Shown: positions 13,244-26,489, counted from the first letter of the stretch. The stretch is 64,000 nt of DNA from Clusia tigrina (GCA_920105625.2 OV050030.1:70779611-70843610), one strand, 5' to 3'. Numbers and translations are program-made. The notes: generated by a model from the letters alone, not told the origin.

Positions 13244-13662
13244 GTGAGTAAGTCGATAGTCGTCAATTCTGTGAATATGAAGATTATTTTTGTAACGAAT
13301 TTATTGACAAGACAAGTTACAACAGAGGTTGCAATTGCGTATCTGTGGTTATGCCACCGTAATAATTTTTCAGAAGAAGAAGAAGAATTATTGAAACATT
13401 TTTTTGGCAGATCTTATAGCTATTTCGGACACGCCACTTGTCCTCATCAAAGATCTTTCAATGTAAGGCAATTTTTCCCCAAGCATTTTTTATTATGTCT
13501 CAGAAATCAACAGAACACCAATTAGGAAACTAGACTGGCTGGCTAATTAAGCCTGATCACACTAACCTTCTAGGATACATTCTATAAAGTTTACAATTTC
13601 TTGTGAAGATTCGTCAGTAGACATAGATTTCACCTTTTTTTTACCGTATTCATTCTGTAAAT
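13244..13662. repeat. Truncated 419-bp monomer with internal deletion
   Basis: The copy is normal up to CCAATTAGGAA (about 13530), then reads ACTAGAC and rejoins at TGGCTGGCTAATTAAG. About 226 bp are missing: the tRNA-related segment, the CT tract and the TTTCAG acceptor-like site. The short ACTAGAC stretch is absent from that place in other copies and looks like filler at an end-joining junction. The ribozyme core here is the UUGAUGA variant. It is the only copy with this deletion. Confidence 0.92.
13409..13456 (-). ncRNA. Hammerhead relic, core mutated to UUGAUGA (3 copies plus edge)
   Basis: CATCAAAG gives a C3 to U change in the ribozyme core while stem I and stem II remain. Also found at 18934, 19572 and in the left-edge partial copy. 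Expected inactive. It is a plausible intermediate to CATCCAAG, which has the same C3 change plus a second one. Confidence 0.8.
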
Positions 13663-14465
13663 GTGAGTAAGTCGATAGTCGTCATTTCTGTGAATATGAA
13701 GATTATTTTTGTAACGAATTTATTGACAAGACTAGTTACAACAGTAGTTGCAATTGCATATGTGTGGTTATGCCACCGTAATAATTTTTCAGAAGAAGAA
13801 GAAGAATTATTGAAACATTTTTTTGGCTGTTCTTATAGCTATTTCGGACACGCCATTTGTCCTCATCAGAGATCTTTCAATGTAAGGCAATTTTCCCCCA
13901 AGCATTTTTTATTATGTCTCAGAAATCAACAGCACACCAATTATGAACCCTCTCAGGAATCGAACCTGGACCTACAGCTGTTGTAATCTGTCCATCCAGA
14001 CAACGCGGCTAACTGCAGGTGGTGAACTGACTGATCAAATTCTGTCCCTGTACTGTCTCATTCCACCACACTCTAATCAACTCTGTCTCATTATTACCCC
14101 TCTTTTATTCCGTTAGGTCTCTCTCTCTGTTTTTTGTTACATTTCAGTGGTATCATAGTACATTGCTTTTGTTAATGGCTGGCTAATTAAGCCTGATCAC
14201 ACTAACCTTCTAGGATACATTCTATAAAGTTTACAATTTCTTGTGAAGATTCGTCAGTAGACATAGATGTCACCTTTTTTACCGTATTCATTCTGTAAAT
14301 GTGATCAAGTCGATAGTCGTCATTTCTGTGAATATAAAGATTATTTTTGTAACGAATTTATTGACAAGACAAGTTACAACAGTAGTTGCAATTGCGTATG
14401 TGTGGTTATGCCACCGTAATAATTTTTCAGAAGAAGAAGAAGAATTATTGAAACATTTTTTTGGC

Positions 14466-14513
14466 AGATCTTATAGCTATTTCGGACACGTCACTTGTCC
14501 TCATCAGAGATCT
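14466..14513 (-). ncRNA. Hammerhead ribozyme, complete motif (D monomer)
   Basis: Core, stem II and 6-bp stem I intact; zone 2. Confidence 0.86.
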
Positions 14514-17019
14514 TTCACTGTAAGGCAATTTTCCCCCAAGCATTTTTTATTATGTCTCAGAAATCAACAGAACACCAATTATGAACCCTCCCAAGAATCG
14601 AAACTGGACCTACAACTGTTGTAATCTGTCCATCCAGACAACACGGCTAACTGCAGGTGGTGAACTGACTGATCAAATTCTGTCCCTGTTCTGTCTCATT
14701 CCACCACACTCTAATCAACTCTGTCTCATTATTAACCCTCTTTTGTTCCGTTAGGTCTCTCTCTCTGTTTTTTGTTACATTTCAGTGGTATCATAGTACA
14801 TTGCTTTTGTTAATGGCTGGCTAATTAAGCCTGATCACACTAACCTTCTAGGATACATTCTATAAAGTTTACAATTTCTTGTGAAGATTCGTCAGTACAC
14901 ATAGATGTCACCTTTTTTTTACCGAATTCATTCTGTAAATGTGAGTAAGTCGATAGTCGTCATTTCTGTGAATATGAAGATTATTTTTGTAACGAATTTA
15001 TTGACAATTCTAGTTACAACAGTAGTTGCAATTGCGTATGTGTGGTTATGCGACCGTAATAATTTTTCAGAAGAAGAAGAAGAATTATTGAAACATTTTT
15101 TTGGCTGTTCTTATAGCTATTTCGGACACGCCACTTGTCCTCATCAGAGATCTTTCAATGTAAGGCAATTTTCCCCCAAGCATTTTTTATTATGTCTCAG
15201 AAATCAACAGCACACCAATTATGAACCCTCCCAGGAATCGAAACTGGACCTACAGCTGTTGTAATCTGTCCATCCAGACAACACGGCTAACTGCAGGTGG
15301 TGAACTGACTGATCACATTCTGTCCCTGTACTGTCTCATTCCACCACACTCTAATCAACTCTGTCTCATTATTACCCCTCTTTTATTCCGTTAGGTCTCT
15401 CTCTCTGTTTTTTGTTACATTTCAGTGGTATCATAGTACATTGCTTTTGTTAATGGCTGGCTAATTAAGCCTGATCACACTAACCTTCTAGGATACATTC
15501 TATAAAGTTTACCATTTCTTGTGAAGATTCGTCAGTAGACATAGATGTCACCTTTTTTACCGTATTCATTCTGTAAATGTGAGTAAGTCGATAGTCGTCA
15601 TTTCTGTGAATATGAAGATTATTTTTGTAACGAATTTATTGACAAGACAAGTTACAACAGTAGTTGCAATTGCGTATGTGTCGTTATGCCACCGTAATAG
15701 TTTTTCAGAAGAAGAAGAATAATTATTGAAACATTTTTTTGGCTGTTCTTATAGCTATTTCGGACACGCCACTTGTCCTCATCAGAGATCTTACAATATA
15801 AGGCAATTTTCCCCCAAGCATTTTTTATTATGTCTCAGAAATCAACAGCACACCAATTATGAACCCTCCCAGGAATCGAACCTGGACCTACAGCTGTTGT
15901 AATCTGTCCATCCAGACAACGCGGCTAACTGCATATGGTGAACTGACTGATCAAATTCTGTCCCTGTACTGTCTCATTCCACCACACTCTAATCAACTCT
16001 GTCTCATGATTACCCCTCTTTTATTCCGTTAGGTCTCTCTCTCTGTTTTTTGTTACATTTCAGTGGTATCATAGTACATTGCTTTTGTTAATGGCTGGCT
16101 AATTAAGCCTGATCACACTAACCTGCTAGGATACATTCTATAAAGTTTACAATTTCTTGTGAAGATTCGTCAGTACACATAGATGTCACCTTTTTTACCG
16201 AATTCATTCTGTAAATGTGAGTAAGTCGATAGTCGTCATTTCTGTGAATATGAAGATTATTTTTGTAACGAATTTATTGACAAGACAATTTACAACAGTA
16301 GTTGCAATTGCGTATGTGTGGTTATGCCACCGTAATAGTTTGTCAGAAGAAGAAGAAGAATTATTGAAACATTTTTTTGGCTGTTCTTATAGCTATTTCG
16401 GACACGCCACTTGTCCTCATCAGAGATCTTTCAATGTAAGGCAATTTTCCCCCAAGCATTTTTTATTATGTCTCAGAAATCAACAGAACACCAATTAGGA
16501 ACCCTCCCAAGAATCGAAACTGGACCTACAGCTGTTGTAATCTGTCCATCCAGACAACGCGGCTAACTGCAGGTGGTGAACTGACTGATCAAATTCTGTC
16601 CCTGTACTGTCTCATTCCACCACACTCTAATCAACTCTGTCTCATTATTACCCCTCTTTTATTCCGTTAGGTCTTTCTCTCTGTTTTTTGTTACATTTCA
16701 GTGGTATCATAGTACATTGCTTTTGTTAATGGCTGGCTAATTAAGCCTGATCACACTAACCTTCTAGGATACATTCTATAAAGTTTACAATTTCTTGTGA
16801 AGATTCGTCAGTAGACATAGATGTCACCTTTTTTACCGTATTCATTCTGTAAATGTGATCAAGTCGATAGTCGTCATTTCTGTGAATATAAAGATTATTT
16901 TTGTAACGAATTTATTGACAAGACAAGTTACAACAGTAGTTGCAATTGCGTATGTGTGGTTATGCCACCGTAATAATTTTTCAGAAGAAGAAGAAGAATT
17001 ATTGAAACATTTTTTTGGC

Positions 17020-17067
17020 AGATCTTATAGCTATTTCGGACACGTCACTTGTCCTCATCAGAGATCT
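17020..17067 (-). ncRNA. Hammerhead ribozyme, complete motif (D/E monomer)
   Basis: Core and stems intact. The monomer switches from D-like to E-like sequence just after the ribozyme, so the motif sits on the D side of a recombinant. Confidence 0.85.
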
Positions 17068-18295
17068 TTCACTGTAAGGCAATTTTCCCCCAAGCATTTT
17101 TTATTATGTCTCAGAAATCAACAGCACACCAATTATGAACCCTCCCAGGAATCGAAACTGGACCTACAGCTGTTGTAATCTGTCCATCCAGACAACACGG
17201 CTAACTGCAGGTGGTGAACTGACTGATCAAATTCTGTCCCTGTACTGTCTCATTCCACCACACTCTAATCAACTCTGTCTCATTATTACCCCTCTATTAT
17301 TCCGTTAGGTCTCTCTCTCTGTTTTTTGTTACATTTCAGTGGTATCATAGTACATTGCTTTTGTTAATGGCTGGATAATTAAGCCTGATCACACTAACCT
17401 TCTAGGATACATTCTATAAAGTTTACCATTTCTTGTGAAGATTCGTCAGTAGACATAGATGTCACCTTTTTTACCGTATTCATTCTGTAAATGTGAGTAA
17501 GTCGATAGTCGTCATTTCTGTGAATATGAAGATTATTTTTGTAACGAATTTATTGACAAGACAAGTTACAACAGTAGTTGCAATTGCGTATGTGTGGTTA
17601 TGCCACCGTAATAGTTTTTCAGAAGAAGAAGAATAATTATTGAAACATTTTTTTGGCTGTTCTTATAGCTATTTCGGACACGCCACTTGTCCTCATCAGA
17701 GATCTTTCAATATAAGGCAATTTTCCCCCAAGCATTTTTTATTATGTCTCAGAAATCAACAGCACACCAATTATGAACCCTCCCAGGAATCGAACCTGGA
17801 CCTACAGCTGTTGTAATCTGTCCATCCAGACAACGCGGCTAACTGCATATGGTGAACTGACTGATCAAATTCTGTCCCTGTACTGTCTCATTCCACCACA
17901 CTCTAATCAACTCTGTCTCATTATTACCCCTCTTTTATTCCGTTAGGTCTCTCTCTCTGTTTTTTGTTACATTTCAGTGGTATCATAGTACATTGCTTTT
18001 GTTAATGGCTGGCTAATTAAGCCTGATCACACTAACCTTCTAGGATACATTCTATAAAGTTTACCATTTCTTGTGAAGATTCGTGAGTAGACATAGATGT
18101 CACCTTTTTTACCGTATTCATTCTGTAAATGTGATCAAGTCGATAGTCGTCATTTCTGTGAATATAAAGATTATTTTTGTAACGAATTTATTGGCAAGAC
18201 AAGTTACAACAGTAGTTGCAATTGCGTATGTGTGGTTATGCCACCGTAATAATTTTTCAGAAGAAGAAGAAGAATTATTGAAACATTTTTTTGGC

Positions 18296-18343
18296 AGATC
18301 TTATAGCTATTTCGGACACGTCACTTGTCCTCATCAGAGATCT
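18296..18343 (-). ncRNA. Hammerhead ribozyme, complete motif (D monomer)
   Basis: Core, stem II and 6-bp stem I intact; zone 2. Confidence 0.86.
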
Positions 18344-21323
18344 TTCACTGTAAGGCAATTTTCCCCCAAGCATTTTTTATTATGTCTCAGAAATCAACAG
18401 AACACCAATTATGAACCCTCCCAAGAATCGAAACTGGACCTACAGCTGTTGTAATCTGTCCATCCAGACAACACGGCTAACTGCAGGTGGTGAACTGACT
18501 GATCAAATTCTGTCCCTGTTCTGTCTCATTCCACCACACTCTAATCAACTCTGTCTCATTATTAACCCTCTTTTGTTCCGTTAGGTCTCTCTCTCTGTTT
18601 TTTGTTACATTTCAGTGGTATCATAGTACATTGCTTTTGTTAATGGCTGGCTAATTAAGCCTGATCACACTAACCTGCTAGGATACATTCTATAAAGTTT
18701 ACAATTTCTTGTGAAGATTCGTCAGTACACATAGATGTCACCTTTTTTACCGAATTCATTCTGTAAATGTGAGTAAGTCGATAGTCGTAATTTCTGTGAA
18801 TATGAAGATTATTTTTGTAACGAATTTATTGACAAGACAAGTTACAACAGAGGTTGCAATTGCGTATGTGTGGTTATGCGACCGTAATAATTTTTCAGAA
18901 GAAGAAGAAGAATTATTGAAACATTTTTTTGGCAGATCTTATAGCTATTTCGGACACGCCACTTGTCCTCATCAAAGATCTTTCAATGTAAGGCAATTTT
19001 TCCCCAAGCATTTTTTATTATGTCTCAGAAATCAACAGAACACCAATTATGAACCCTCCCAAGAATCGAAACTGGACCTACAACTGTTGTAATCTGTCCA
19101 TCCAGACAACACGGCTAACTGCAGGTGGTGAACTGACTGATCAAATTATGTCCCTGTTCTGTCTCATTCCACCACACTCTAATCAACTCTGTCTCATTAT
19201 TAACCCTCTTTTGTTCCGTTAGGTCTCTCTCTCTGTTTTTTGTTACATTTCAGTGGTATCATAGTACATTGCTTTTGTTAATGGCTGGCTAATTAAGCCT
19301 GATCACACTAACCTTCTAGGATACATTCTATAAAGTTTACAATTTCTTGTGAAGATTCGTCAGTACACATAGATGTCACCTTTTTTACCGAATTCATTCT
19401 GTAAATGTGAGTAAGTCGATAGTCGTCATTTCTGTGAATATGAAGATTATTTTTGTAACGAATTTATTGACAAGACTAGTTACAACAGTAGTTGCAATTG
19501 CGTATGTGTGGTTATGCGACCGTAATAATTTTTCAGAAGAAGAAGAAGAATTATTGAAACATTTTTTTGGCAGATCTTATAGCTATTTCGGACACGCCAC
19601 TTGTCCTCATCAAAGATCTTTCAATGTAAGGCAATTTTTCCCCAAGCATTTTTTATTATGTCTCAGAAATCAACAGAACACCAATTATGAACCCTCCCAA
19701 GAATCGAAACTGGACCTACAACTGTTGTAATCTGTCCATCCAGACAACACGGCTAACTGCAGGTGGTGAACTGACTGATCAAATTCTGTCCCTGTTCTGT
19801 CTCATTCCACCACACTCTAATCAACTCTGTCTCATTATTAACCCTCTTTTGTTCCGTTAGGTCTCTCTCTCTGTTTTTTATTACATTTCAGTGGTATCAT
19901 AGTACATTGCTTTTGTTAATGGCTGGCTAATTAAGCCTGATCACACTAACCTTCTAGGATACATTCTATAAAGTTTACAATTTCTTGTGAAGATTCGTCA
20001 GTACACATAGATGTCACCTTTTTTTTACCGAATTCATTCTGTAAATGTGAGTAAGTCGATAGTCGTCATTTCTGTGAATATGAAGATTATTTTTGTAACG
20101 AATTTATTGACAAGACAAGTTACAACAGTAGTTGCAATTGCGTATGTGTGGTTATGCGACCGTAATAATTTTTCAGAAGAAGAAGAAGAATTATTGAAAC
20201 ATTTTTTTGGCTGTTCTTATAGCTATTTCGGACACGCCACTTGTCCTCATCAGAGATCTTTCAATGTAAGGCAATTTTCCCCCAAGCATTTTTTATTATG
20301 TCTCAGAAATCAACAGCACACCAATTATGAACCCTCCCAGGAATCGAAACTGGACCTACAGCTGTTGTAATCTGTCCATCCAGACAACACGGCTAACTGC
20401 AGGTGGTGAACTGACTGATCAAATTCTGTCCCTGTACTGTCTCATTCCACCACACTCTAATCAACTCTGTCTCATTATTACCCCTCTTTTATTCCGTTAG
20501 GTCTCTCTCTCTGTTTTTTGTTACATTTCAGTGGTATCATAGTACATTGCTTTTGTTAATAGCTGGCTAATTAAGCCTGATCACACTAACCTTCTAGGAT
20601 ACATTCTATAAAGTTTACAATTTCTTGTGAAGATTCGTCAGTAGACATAGATTTCACCTTTTTTTACCGTATTCATTCTGTAAATGTGAGTAAGTCGATA
20701 GTCGTCATTTCTGTGAATATGAAGATTATTTTTGTAACGAATTTATTGACAAGACTAGTTACAACAGTAGTTGCAATTGCATATGTGTGGTTATGCCACC
20801 GTAATAATTTTTCAGAAGAAGAAGAAGAATTATTGAAACATTTTTTTGGCTGTTCTTATAGCTATTTCGGACACGCCACTTGTCCTCATCAGAGATCTTT
20901 CAATGTAAGGCAATTTTCCCCCAAGCATTTTTTATTATGTCTCAGAAATCAACAGAACACCAATTATGAACCCTCCCAAGAATCGAAACTGGACCTACAG
21001 CTGTTGTAATCTGTCCATCCAGACAACACGGCTAACTGCAGGTGGTGAACTGACTGATCAAATTCTGTCCCTGTACTGTCTCATTCCACCACACTCTAAT
21101 CAACTCTGTCTCATTATTACCCCTCTTTTATTCCGTTAGGTCTCTCTCTCTGTTTTTTGTTACATTTCAGTGGTATCATAGTACATTGCTTTTGATAATG
21201 GCTGGCTAATTAAGCCTGATCACACTAACATTTTAGGATACATTCTATAAAGTTTCCAATTTCTTGTGAAGATTCGTCAGTAGACATAGATGTCACCTTT
21301 TTTACCGTATTCATTCTGTAAAT

Positions 21324-21926
21324 GTGAGTAAGTCGATAGTCGTCAATTGACAAGACAAGTTACAACAGAAGTTGCAATTGCGTATGTGTGGTTATGCCAC
21401 CGTAATAATTTTTCAGACGAAGAAGAAGAATTATTGAAACATTTTTTTGGCAGATCTTATAGCTATTTCGGACACGCCACTTGTCCTCATCCAAGATCTT
21501 TCAATGTAAGGCAATTTTTCCCCAAGCATTTTTTATTATGTCTCAGAAATCAACAGAACACCAATTAGGAACCCTCCCAAGAATCGAAACTGGACCTACA
21601 GCTGTTGTAATCTGTCCATCCAGACAACTAGGCTAACTGCAGGTGGTGAACTGACTGATCAAATTCTGTGCCTGTACTGTCACATTCCACCACACTCTAA
21701 TCAACTCTGTCTCATTATTACCCCTCTTTTATTCCGTTAGGTCGCTCTCTCTCTGTTTTTTGTTACATTTCAGTGGTATCATAGTACATTGCTTTTGTTA
21801 ATGGCTGGCTAATTAAGCCTGATCACACTAACCTTCTAGGATACATTCTATAAAGTTTACAATTTCTTGTGAAGATTCGTCAGTAGACATAGATGTCACC
21901 TTTTTTACCGTATTCATTCTGTAAAT
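21324..21926. repeat. T-type short monomer with 37-bp deletion (14 copies, first shown)
   Basis: In T monomers, GTCGTCAATT joins directly to GACAAGAC, dropping 37 bp of the front region between short ATT-containing matches. The junction is identical in all fourteen copies: 21324, 23842, 25723, 28879, 37782, 39658, 41535, 43412, 48485, 53561, 56720, 57957, 59197 and 61072, so one deletion spread by amplification. Copies are 599-603 bp. All also carry CAGAAGTT, GACGAAG, CATCCAAG (dead ribozyme core), CCAATTAGG and ACTAGGC or a close derivative. None occurs in the first 21.3 kb. Confidence 0.93.
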
Positions 21927-22091
21927 GTGAGTAAGTCGATAGTCGTCAATTCTGTGAATATGAAGATTATTTTTGTAACGAATTTATTGACAAGACAAGT
22001 TACAACAATAGTTGCAATTGCGTATGTGTGGTTATGCCACCGTAATAATTTTTCAGAAGAAGAAGAAGAATTATTGAAACATTTTTTTGTC

Positions 22092-22139
22092 AGATCTTAT
22101 AGCTATTTCGGACACGTCACTTGTCCTCATCAGAGATCT
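22092..22139 (-). ncRNA. Hammerhead ribozyme, complete motif (U monomer)
   Basis: Core and stems intact; flanked by TTTTTTTGTC instead of TTTTTTTGGC, just outside stem I. Confidence 0.85.
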
Positions 22140-23368
22140 TTCAGTGTAAGGCAATTTTCCCCCAAGCATTTTTTATTATGTCTCAGAAATCAACAGCACA
22201 CCAATTATGAACCCTCCCAGGAATCGAAACTGGACCTACAGCTGTTGTAATCTGTCCATCCAGACAACACGGCTAACTGCAGGTGGTGAACTGACTGATC
22301 AAATTCTGTCCCTGTACTGTCTCATTCCACCACACTCTAATCAACTCTGTCTCATTATTACCCCTCTTTTATTCCGTTAGGTCTCTCTCTCTGTTTTTTG
22401 TTACATTTCAGTGGTATCATAGTACATTGCTTTTGTTAATAGCTGGCTAATTAAGCCTGATCACACTAACCTTCTAGGATACATTCTATAAAGTTTACAA
22501 TTTCTTGTGAAGATTCGTCAGTAGACATAGATTTCACCTTTTTTTACCGTATTCATTCTGTAAATGTGAGTAAGTCGATAGTCGTCATTTCTGTGAATAT
22601 GAAGATTATTTTTGTAACGAATTTATTGACAAGACTAGTTACAACAGTAGTTGCAATTGCATATGTGTGGTTATGCCACCGTAATAATTTTTCAGAAGAA
22701 GAAGAAGAATTATTGAAACATTTTTTTGGCTGTTCTTATAGCTATTTCGGACACGCCACTTGTCCTCATCAGAGATCTTTCAATGTAAGGCAATTTTCCC
22801 CCAAGCATTTTTTATTATGTCTCAGAAATCAACAGCACACCAATTATGAATCCTCTCAGGAATCGAACCTGGACCTACAGCTGTTGTAATCTGTCCATCC
22901 TGACAACGCGGCTAACTGCAGGTGGTGAACTGACTGATCAAATTCTGTCCCTGTACTGTCTCATTCCACCACACTCTAATCAACTCTGTCTCATTATTAC
23001 CCCTCTTTTATTCCGTTAGGTCTCTCTCTCTGTTTTTTGTTACATTTCAGTGGTATCATAGTACATTGCTTTTGCTAATGGCTGGCTAATTAAGCCTGAT
23101 CACACTAACCTTCTAGGATACATTCAATAAAGTTTACAATTTCTTGTGAAGATTCGTCAGTAGACATAGATGTCACCTTTTTTACCGTATTCATTCTGTA
23201 AATGTGATCAAGTCGATAGTCGTCATTTCTGTGAATATAAAGATTATTTTTGTAACGAATTTATTGACAAGACAAGTTACAACAGTAGTTGCAATTGCGT
23301 ATGTGTGGTTATGCCACCGTAATAATTTTTCAGAAGAAGAAGAAGAATTATTGAAACATTTTTTTGGC

Positions 23369-23416
23369 AGATCTTATAGCTATTTCGGACACGTCACTTG
23401 TCCTCATCAGAGATCT
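23369..23416 (-). ncRNA. Hammerhead ribozyme, complete motif (D monomer)
   Basis: Core, stem II and 6-bp stem I intact; D copy of the 4-mer unit. Confidence 0.86.
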
Positions 23417-24609
23417 TTCACTGTAAGGCAATTTTCCCCCAAGCATTTTTTATTATGTCTCAGAAATCAACAGAACACCAATTATGAACCCTCCCAAGAA
23501 TCGAAACTGGACCTACAGCTGTTGTAATCTGTCCATCCAGACAACACGGCTAACTGCAGGTGGTGAACTGACTGATCAAATTCTGTCCCTGTACTGTCTC
23601 ATTCCACCACACTCTAATCAACTCTGTCTCATTATTACCCCTCTTTTATTCCGTTAGGTCTCTCTCTCTGTTTTTTGTTACATTTCAGTGGTATCATAGT
23701 ACATTGCTTTTGATAATGGCTGGCTAATTAAGCCTGATCACACTAACATTTTAGGATACATTCTATAAAGTTTCCAATTTCTTGTGAAGATTCGTCAGTA
23801 GACATAGATGTCACCTTTTTTACCGTATTCATTCTGTAAATGTGAGTAAGTCGATAGTCGTCAATTGACAAGACAAGTTACAACAGAAGTTGCAATTGCG
23901 TATGTGTGGTTATGCCACCGTAATAATTTTTCAGACGAAGAAGAAGAATTATTGAAACATTTTTTTGGCAGATCTTATAGCTATTTCGGACACGCCACTT
24001 GTCCTCATCCAAGATCTTTCAATGTAAGGCAATTTTTCCCCAAGCATTTTTTATTATGTCTCAGAAATCAACAGAACACCAATTAGGAACCCTCCCAAGA
24101 ATCGAAACTGGACCTACAGCTGTTGTAATCTGTCCATCCAGACAACTAGGCTAACTGCAGGTGGTGAACTGACTGATCAAATTCTGTGCCTGTACTGTCA
24201 CATTCCACCACACTCTAATCAACTCTGTCTCATTATTACCCCTCTTTTATTCCGTTAGGTCGCTCTCTCTCTGTTTTTTGTTACATTTCAGTGGTATCAT
24301 AGTACATTGCTTTTGTTAATGGCTGGCTAATTAAGCCTGATCACACTAACCTTCTAGGATACATTCTATAAAGTTTACAATTTCTTGTGAAGATTCGTCA
24401 GTAGACATAGATGTCACCTTTTTTACCGTATTCATTCTGTAAATGTGAGTAAGTCGATAGTCGTCAATTCTGTGAATATGAAGATTATTTTTGTAACGAA
24501 TTTATTGACAAGACAAGTTACAACAATAGTTGCAATTGCGTATGTGTTGTTATGCCACCGTAATAATTTTTCAGAAGAAGAAGAAGAATTATTGAAACAT
24601 TTTTTTGTC

Positions 24610-24657
24610 AGATCTTATAGCTATTTCGGACACGTCACTTGTCCTCATCAGAGATCT
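24610..24657 (-). ncRNA. Hammerhead ribozyme, complete motif (U monomer)
   Basis: Same as the motif at 22092, one 2,518-bp unit later. Confidence 0.85.
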
Positions 24658-26489
24658 TTCAGTGTAAGGCAATTTTCCCCCAAGCATTTTTTATTATGTC
24701 TCAGAAATCAACAGCACACCAATTATGAACCCTCCCAGGAATCGAAACTGGACCTACAGCTGTTGTAATCTGTCCATCCAGACAACACGGCTAACTGCAG
24801 GTGGTGAACTGACTGATCAAATTCTGTCCCTGTACTGTCTCATTCCACCACACTCTAATCAACTCTGTCTCATTATTACCCCTCTTTTATTCCGTTAGGT
24901 CTCTCTCTCTCTGTTTTGTGTTACATTTCAGTGGTATCATAGTACATTGCTTTTGTTAATGGCTGGCTAATTAAGCCTGATCACACTAACCTTCTAGGAT
25001 ATATTCTATAAAGTTTACAATTTCTTGTGAAGATTCGTCAGTAGACATAGATGTCACCTTTTTTACCGTATTCATTCTGTAAATGTGAGTAAGTCGATAG
25101 TCGTCATTTCTGTGAATATGAAGATTATTTTTGTAACGAATTTATTGACAAGACAAGTTACAACAGTAGTTGCAATTGCGTATGTGTGGTTATGCCACTG
25201 TAATAATTTTTCAGAAGAAGAAGAAGAATTATTGAAACATTTTTTTGGCAGATCTTATAGCTATTTCGGACACGCCACTTGTCCTCATCCAAGATCTTTC
25301 AATGTAAGGCAATTTTTCCCCAAGCATTTTTTATTATGTCTCAGAAATCAACAGAACACCAATTAGGAACCCTCCCAAGAATCGAAACTGGACCTACAGC
25401 TGTTGTAATCTGTCCATCCAGACAACTAGGCTAACTGCAGGTGGTGAACTGACTGATCAAATTCTGTGCCTGTACTGTCACATTCCACCACACTCTAATC
25501 AACTCTGTCTCATTATTACCCTTCTTTTGTTCTGTTAGGTCTCTCTCTCTGTTTTTTGTTACATTTCAGTGGTATCATAGTACATTGCTTTTGTTAATGG
25601 TTGGCTAATTAAGCCTGATCACACTAACCTTCTAGGATACATTCTATAAAGTTTACAATTTCTTGTGAAGATTCGTCAGTAGACATAGATGTCACCTTTT
25701 TTACCGTATTCATTCTGTAAATGTGAGTAAGTCGATAGTCGTCAATTGACAAGACAAGTTACAACAGAAGTTGCAATTGCGTATGTGTGGTTATGCCACC
25801 GTAATAATTTTTCAGACGAAGAAGAAGAATTATTGAAACATTTTTTTGGCAGATCTTATAGCTATTTCGGACACGCCACTTGTCCTCATCCAAGATCTTT
25901 CAATGTAAGGCAATTTTTCCCCAAGCATTTTTTATTATGTCTCAGAAATCAACAGAACACCAATTAGGAACCCTCCCAAGAATCGAAACTGGACCTACAG
26001 CTGTTGTAATCTGTCCATCCAGACAACTAGGCTAACTGCAGGTGGTGAACTGACTGATCAAATTCTGTGCCTGTACTGTCACATTCCACCACACTCTAAT
26101 CAACTCTGTCTCATTATTACCCCCTTTTGTTCCGTTAGGTCTCTCTCTCTCTGTTTTTTGTTACATTTCAGTGGTATCATAGCACATTGCTTTTGTTAAT
26201 GGCTGGCTAATTAAGCCTGATCACACTAACCTTCTAGGATACATTCTATAAAGTTTACAATTTCTTGTGAAGATTCGTCAGTAGACATAGATGTCACCTT
26301 TTTTACCGTATTCATTCTGTAAATGTGAGTAAGTCGATAGTCGTCAATTCTGTGAATATGAAGATTATTTTTGTAACGAATTTATTGACAAGACAAGTTA
26401 CAACAGTAGTTGCAATTGCATATGTGTGGTTATGCCACCGTAATAATTTTTCAGAAGAAGAAGAAGAATTATTGAAACATTTTTTTGGC

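Larger units (their letters stand above)
13663..20685. repeat. Zone 2, irregular monomers without a clear HOR
   Basis: Monomers start at 13663 (G), 14301 (D), 14941 (E-like, eight-T run upstream, GACAATTCTAG), 15579 (F), 16217 (I: AATAGTTTGTCAG), 16855 (D front with E-like rear), 17493 (F), 18131 (D, TTGGCAAG), 18769 and 19407 (two adjacent H-like copies with CATCAAAG) and 20047 (E-like). G-D-E-F order from zone 1 is partly visible, but no multi-monomer unit repeats in full. Private substitutions are more frequent than in zones 1 and 5, as expected for an older or less recently homogenised stretch. Confidence 0.8.
20686..22565. repeat. Zone 3 HOR, 3-mer G/D-T-U (1,880 bp)
   Basis: Monomers start at 20686 (front like G at 22566, rear like D at 23204), 21324 (T, first copy with the 37-bp deletion) and 21927 (U: AACAATAGTTG and TTTTGTCAGATC). 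T and U recur 2,518 bp later at 23842 and 24445 with the same private changes, for example GCTTTTGATAATGG before T and GTCGCTCTCT after it. Confidence 0.9.
22566..25084. repeat. Zone 3 HOR, 4-mer G-D-T-U (2,519 bp)
   Basis: Monomers start at 22566 (G), 23204 (D), 23842 (T) and 24445 (U). This looks like the parental form of the preceding 3-mer. The G copy at 22566 is the last in the window with the canonical B-box complement GAATCGAAC. The U copy ends with an extended CT run followed by GTTTTGTGTTAC. Confidence 0.9.
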
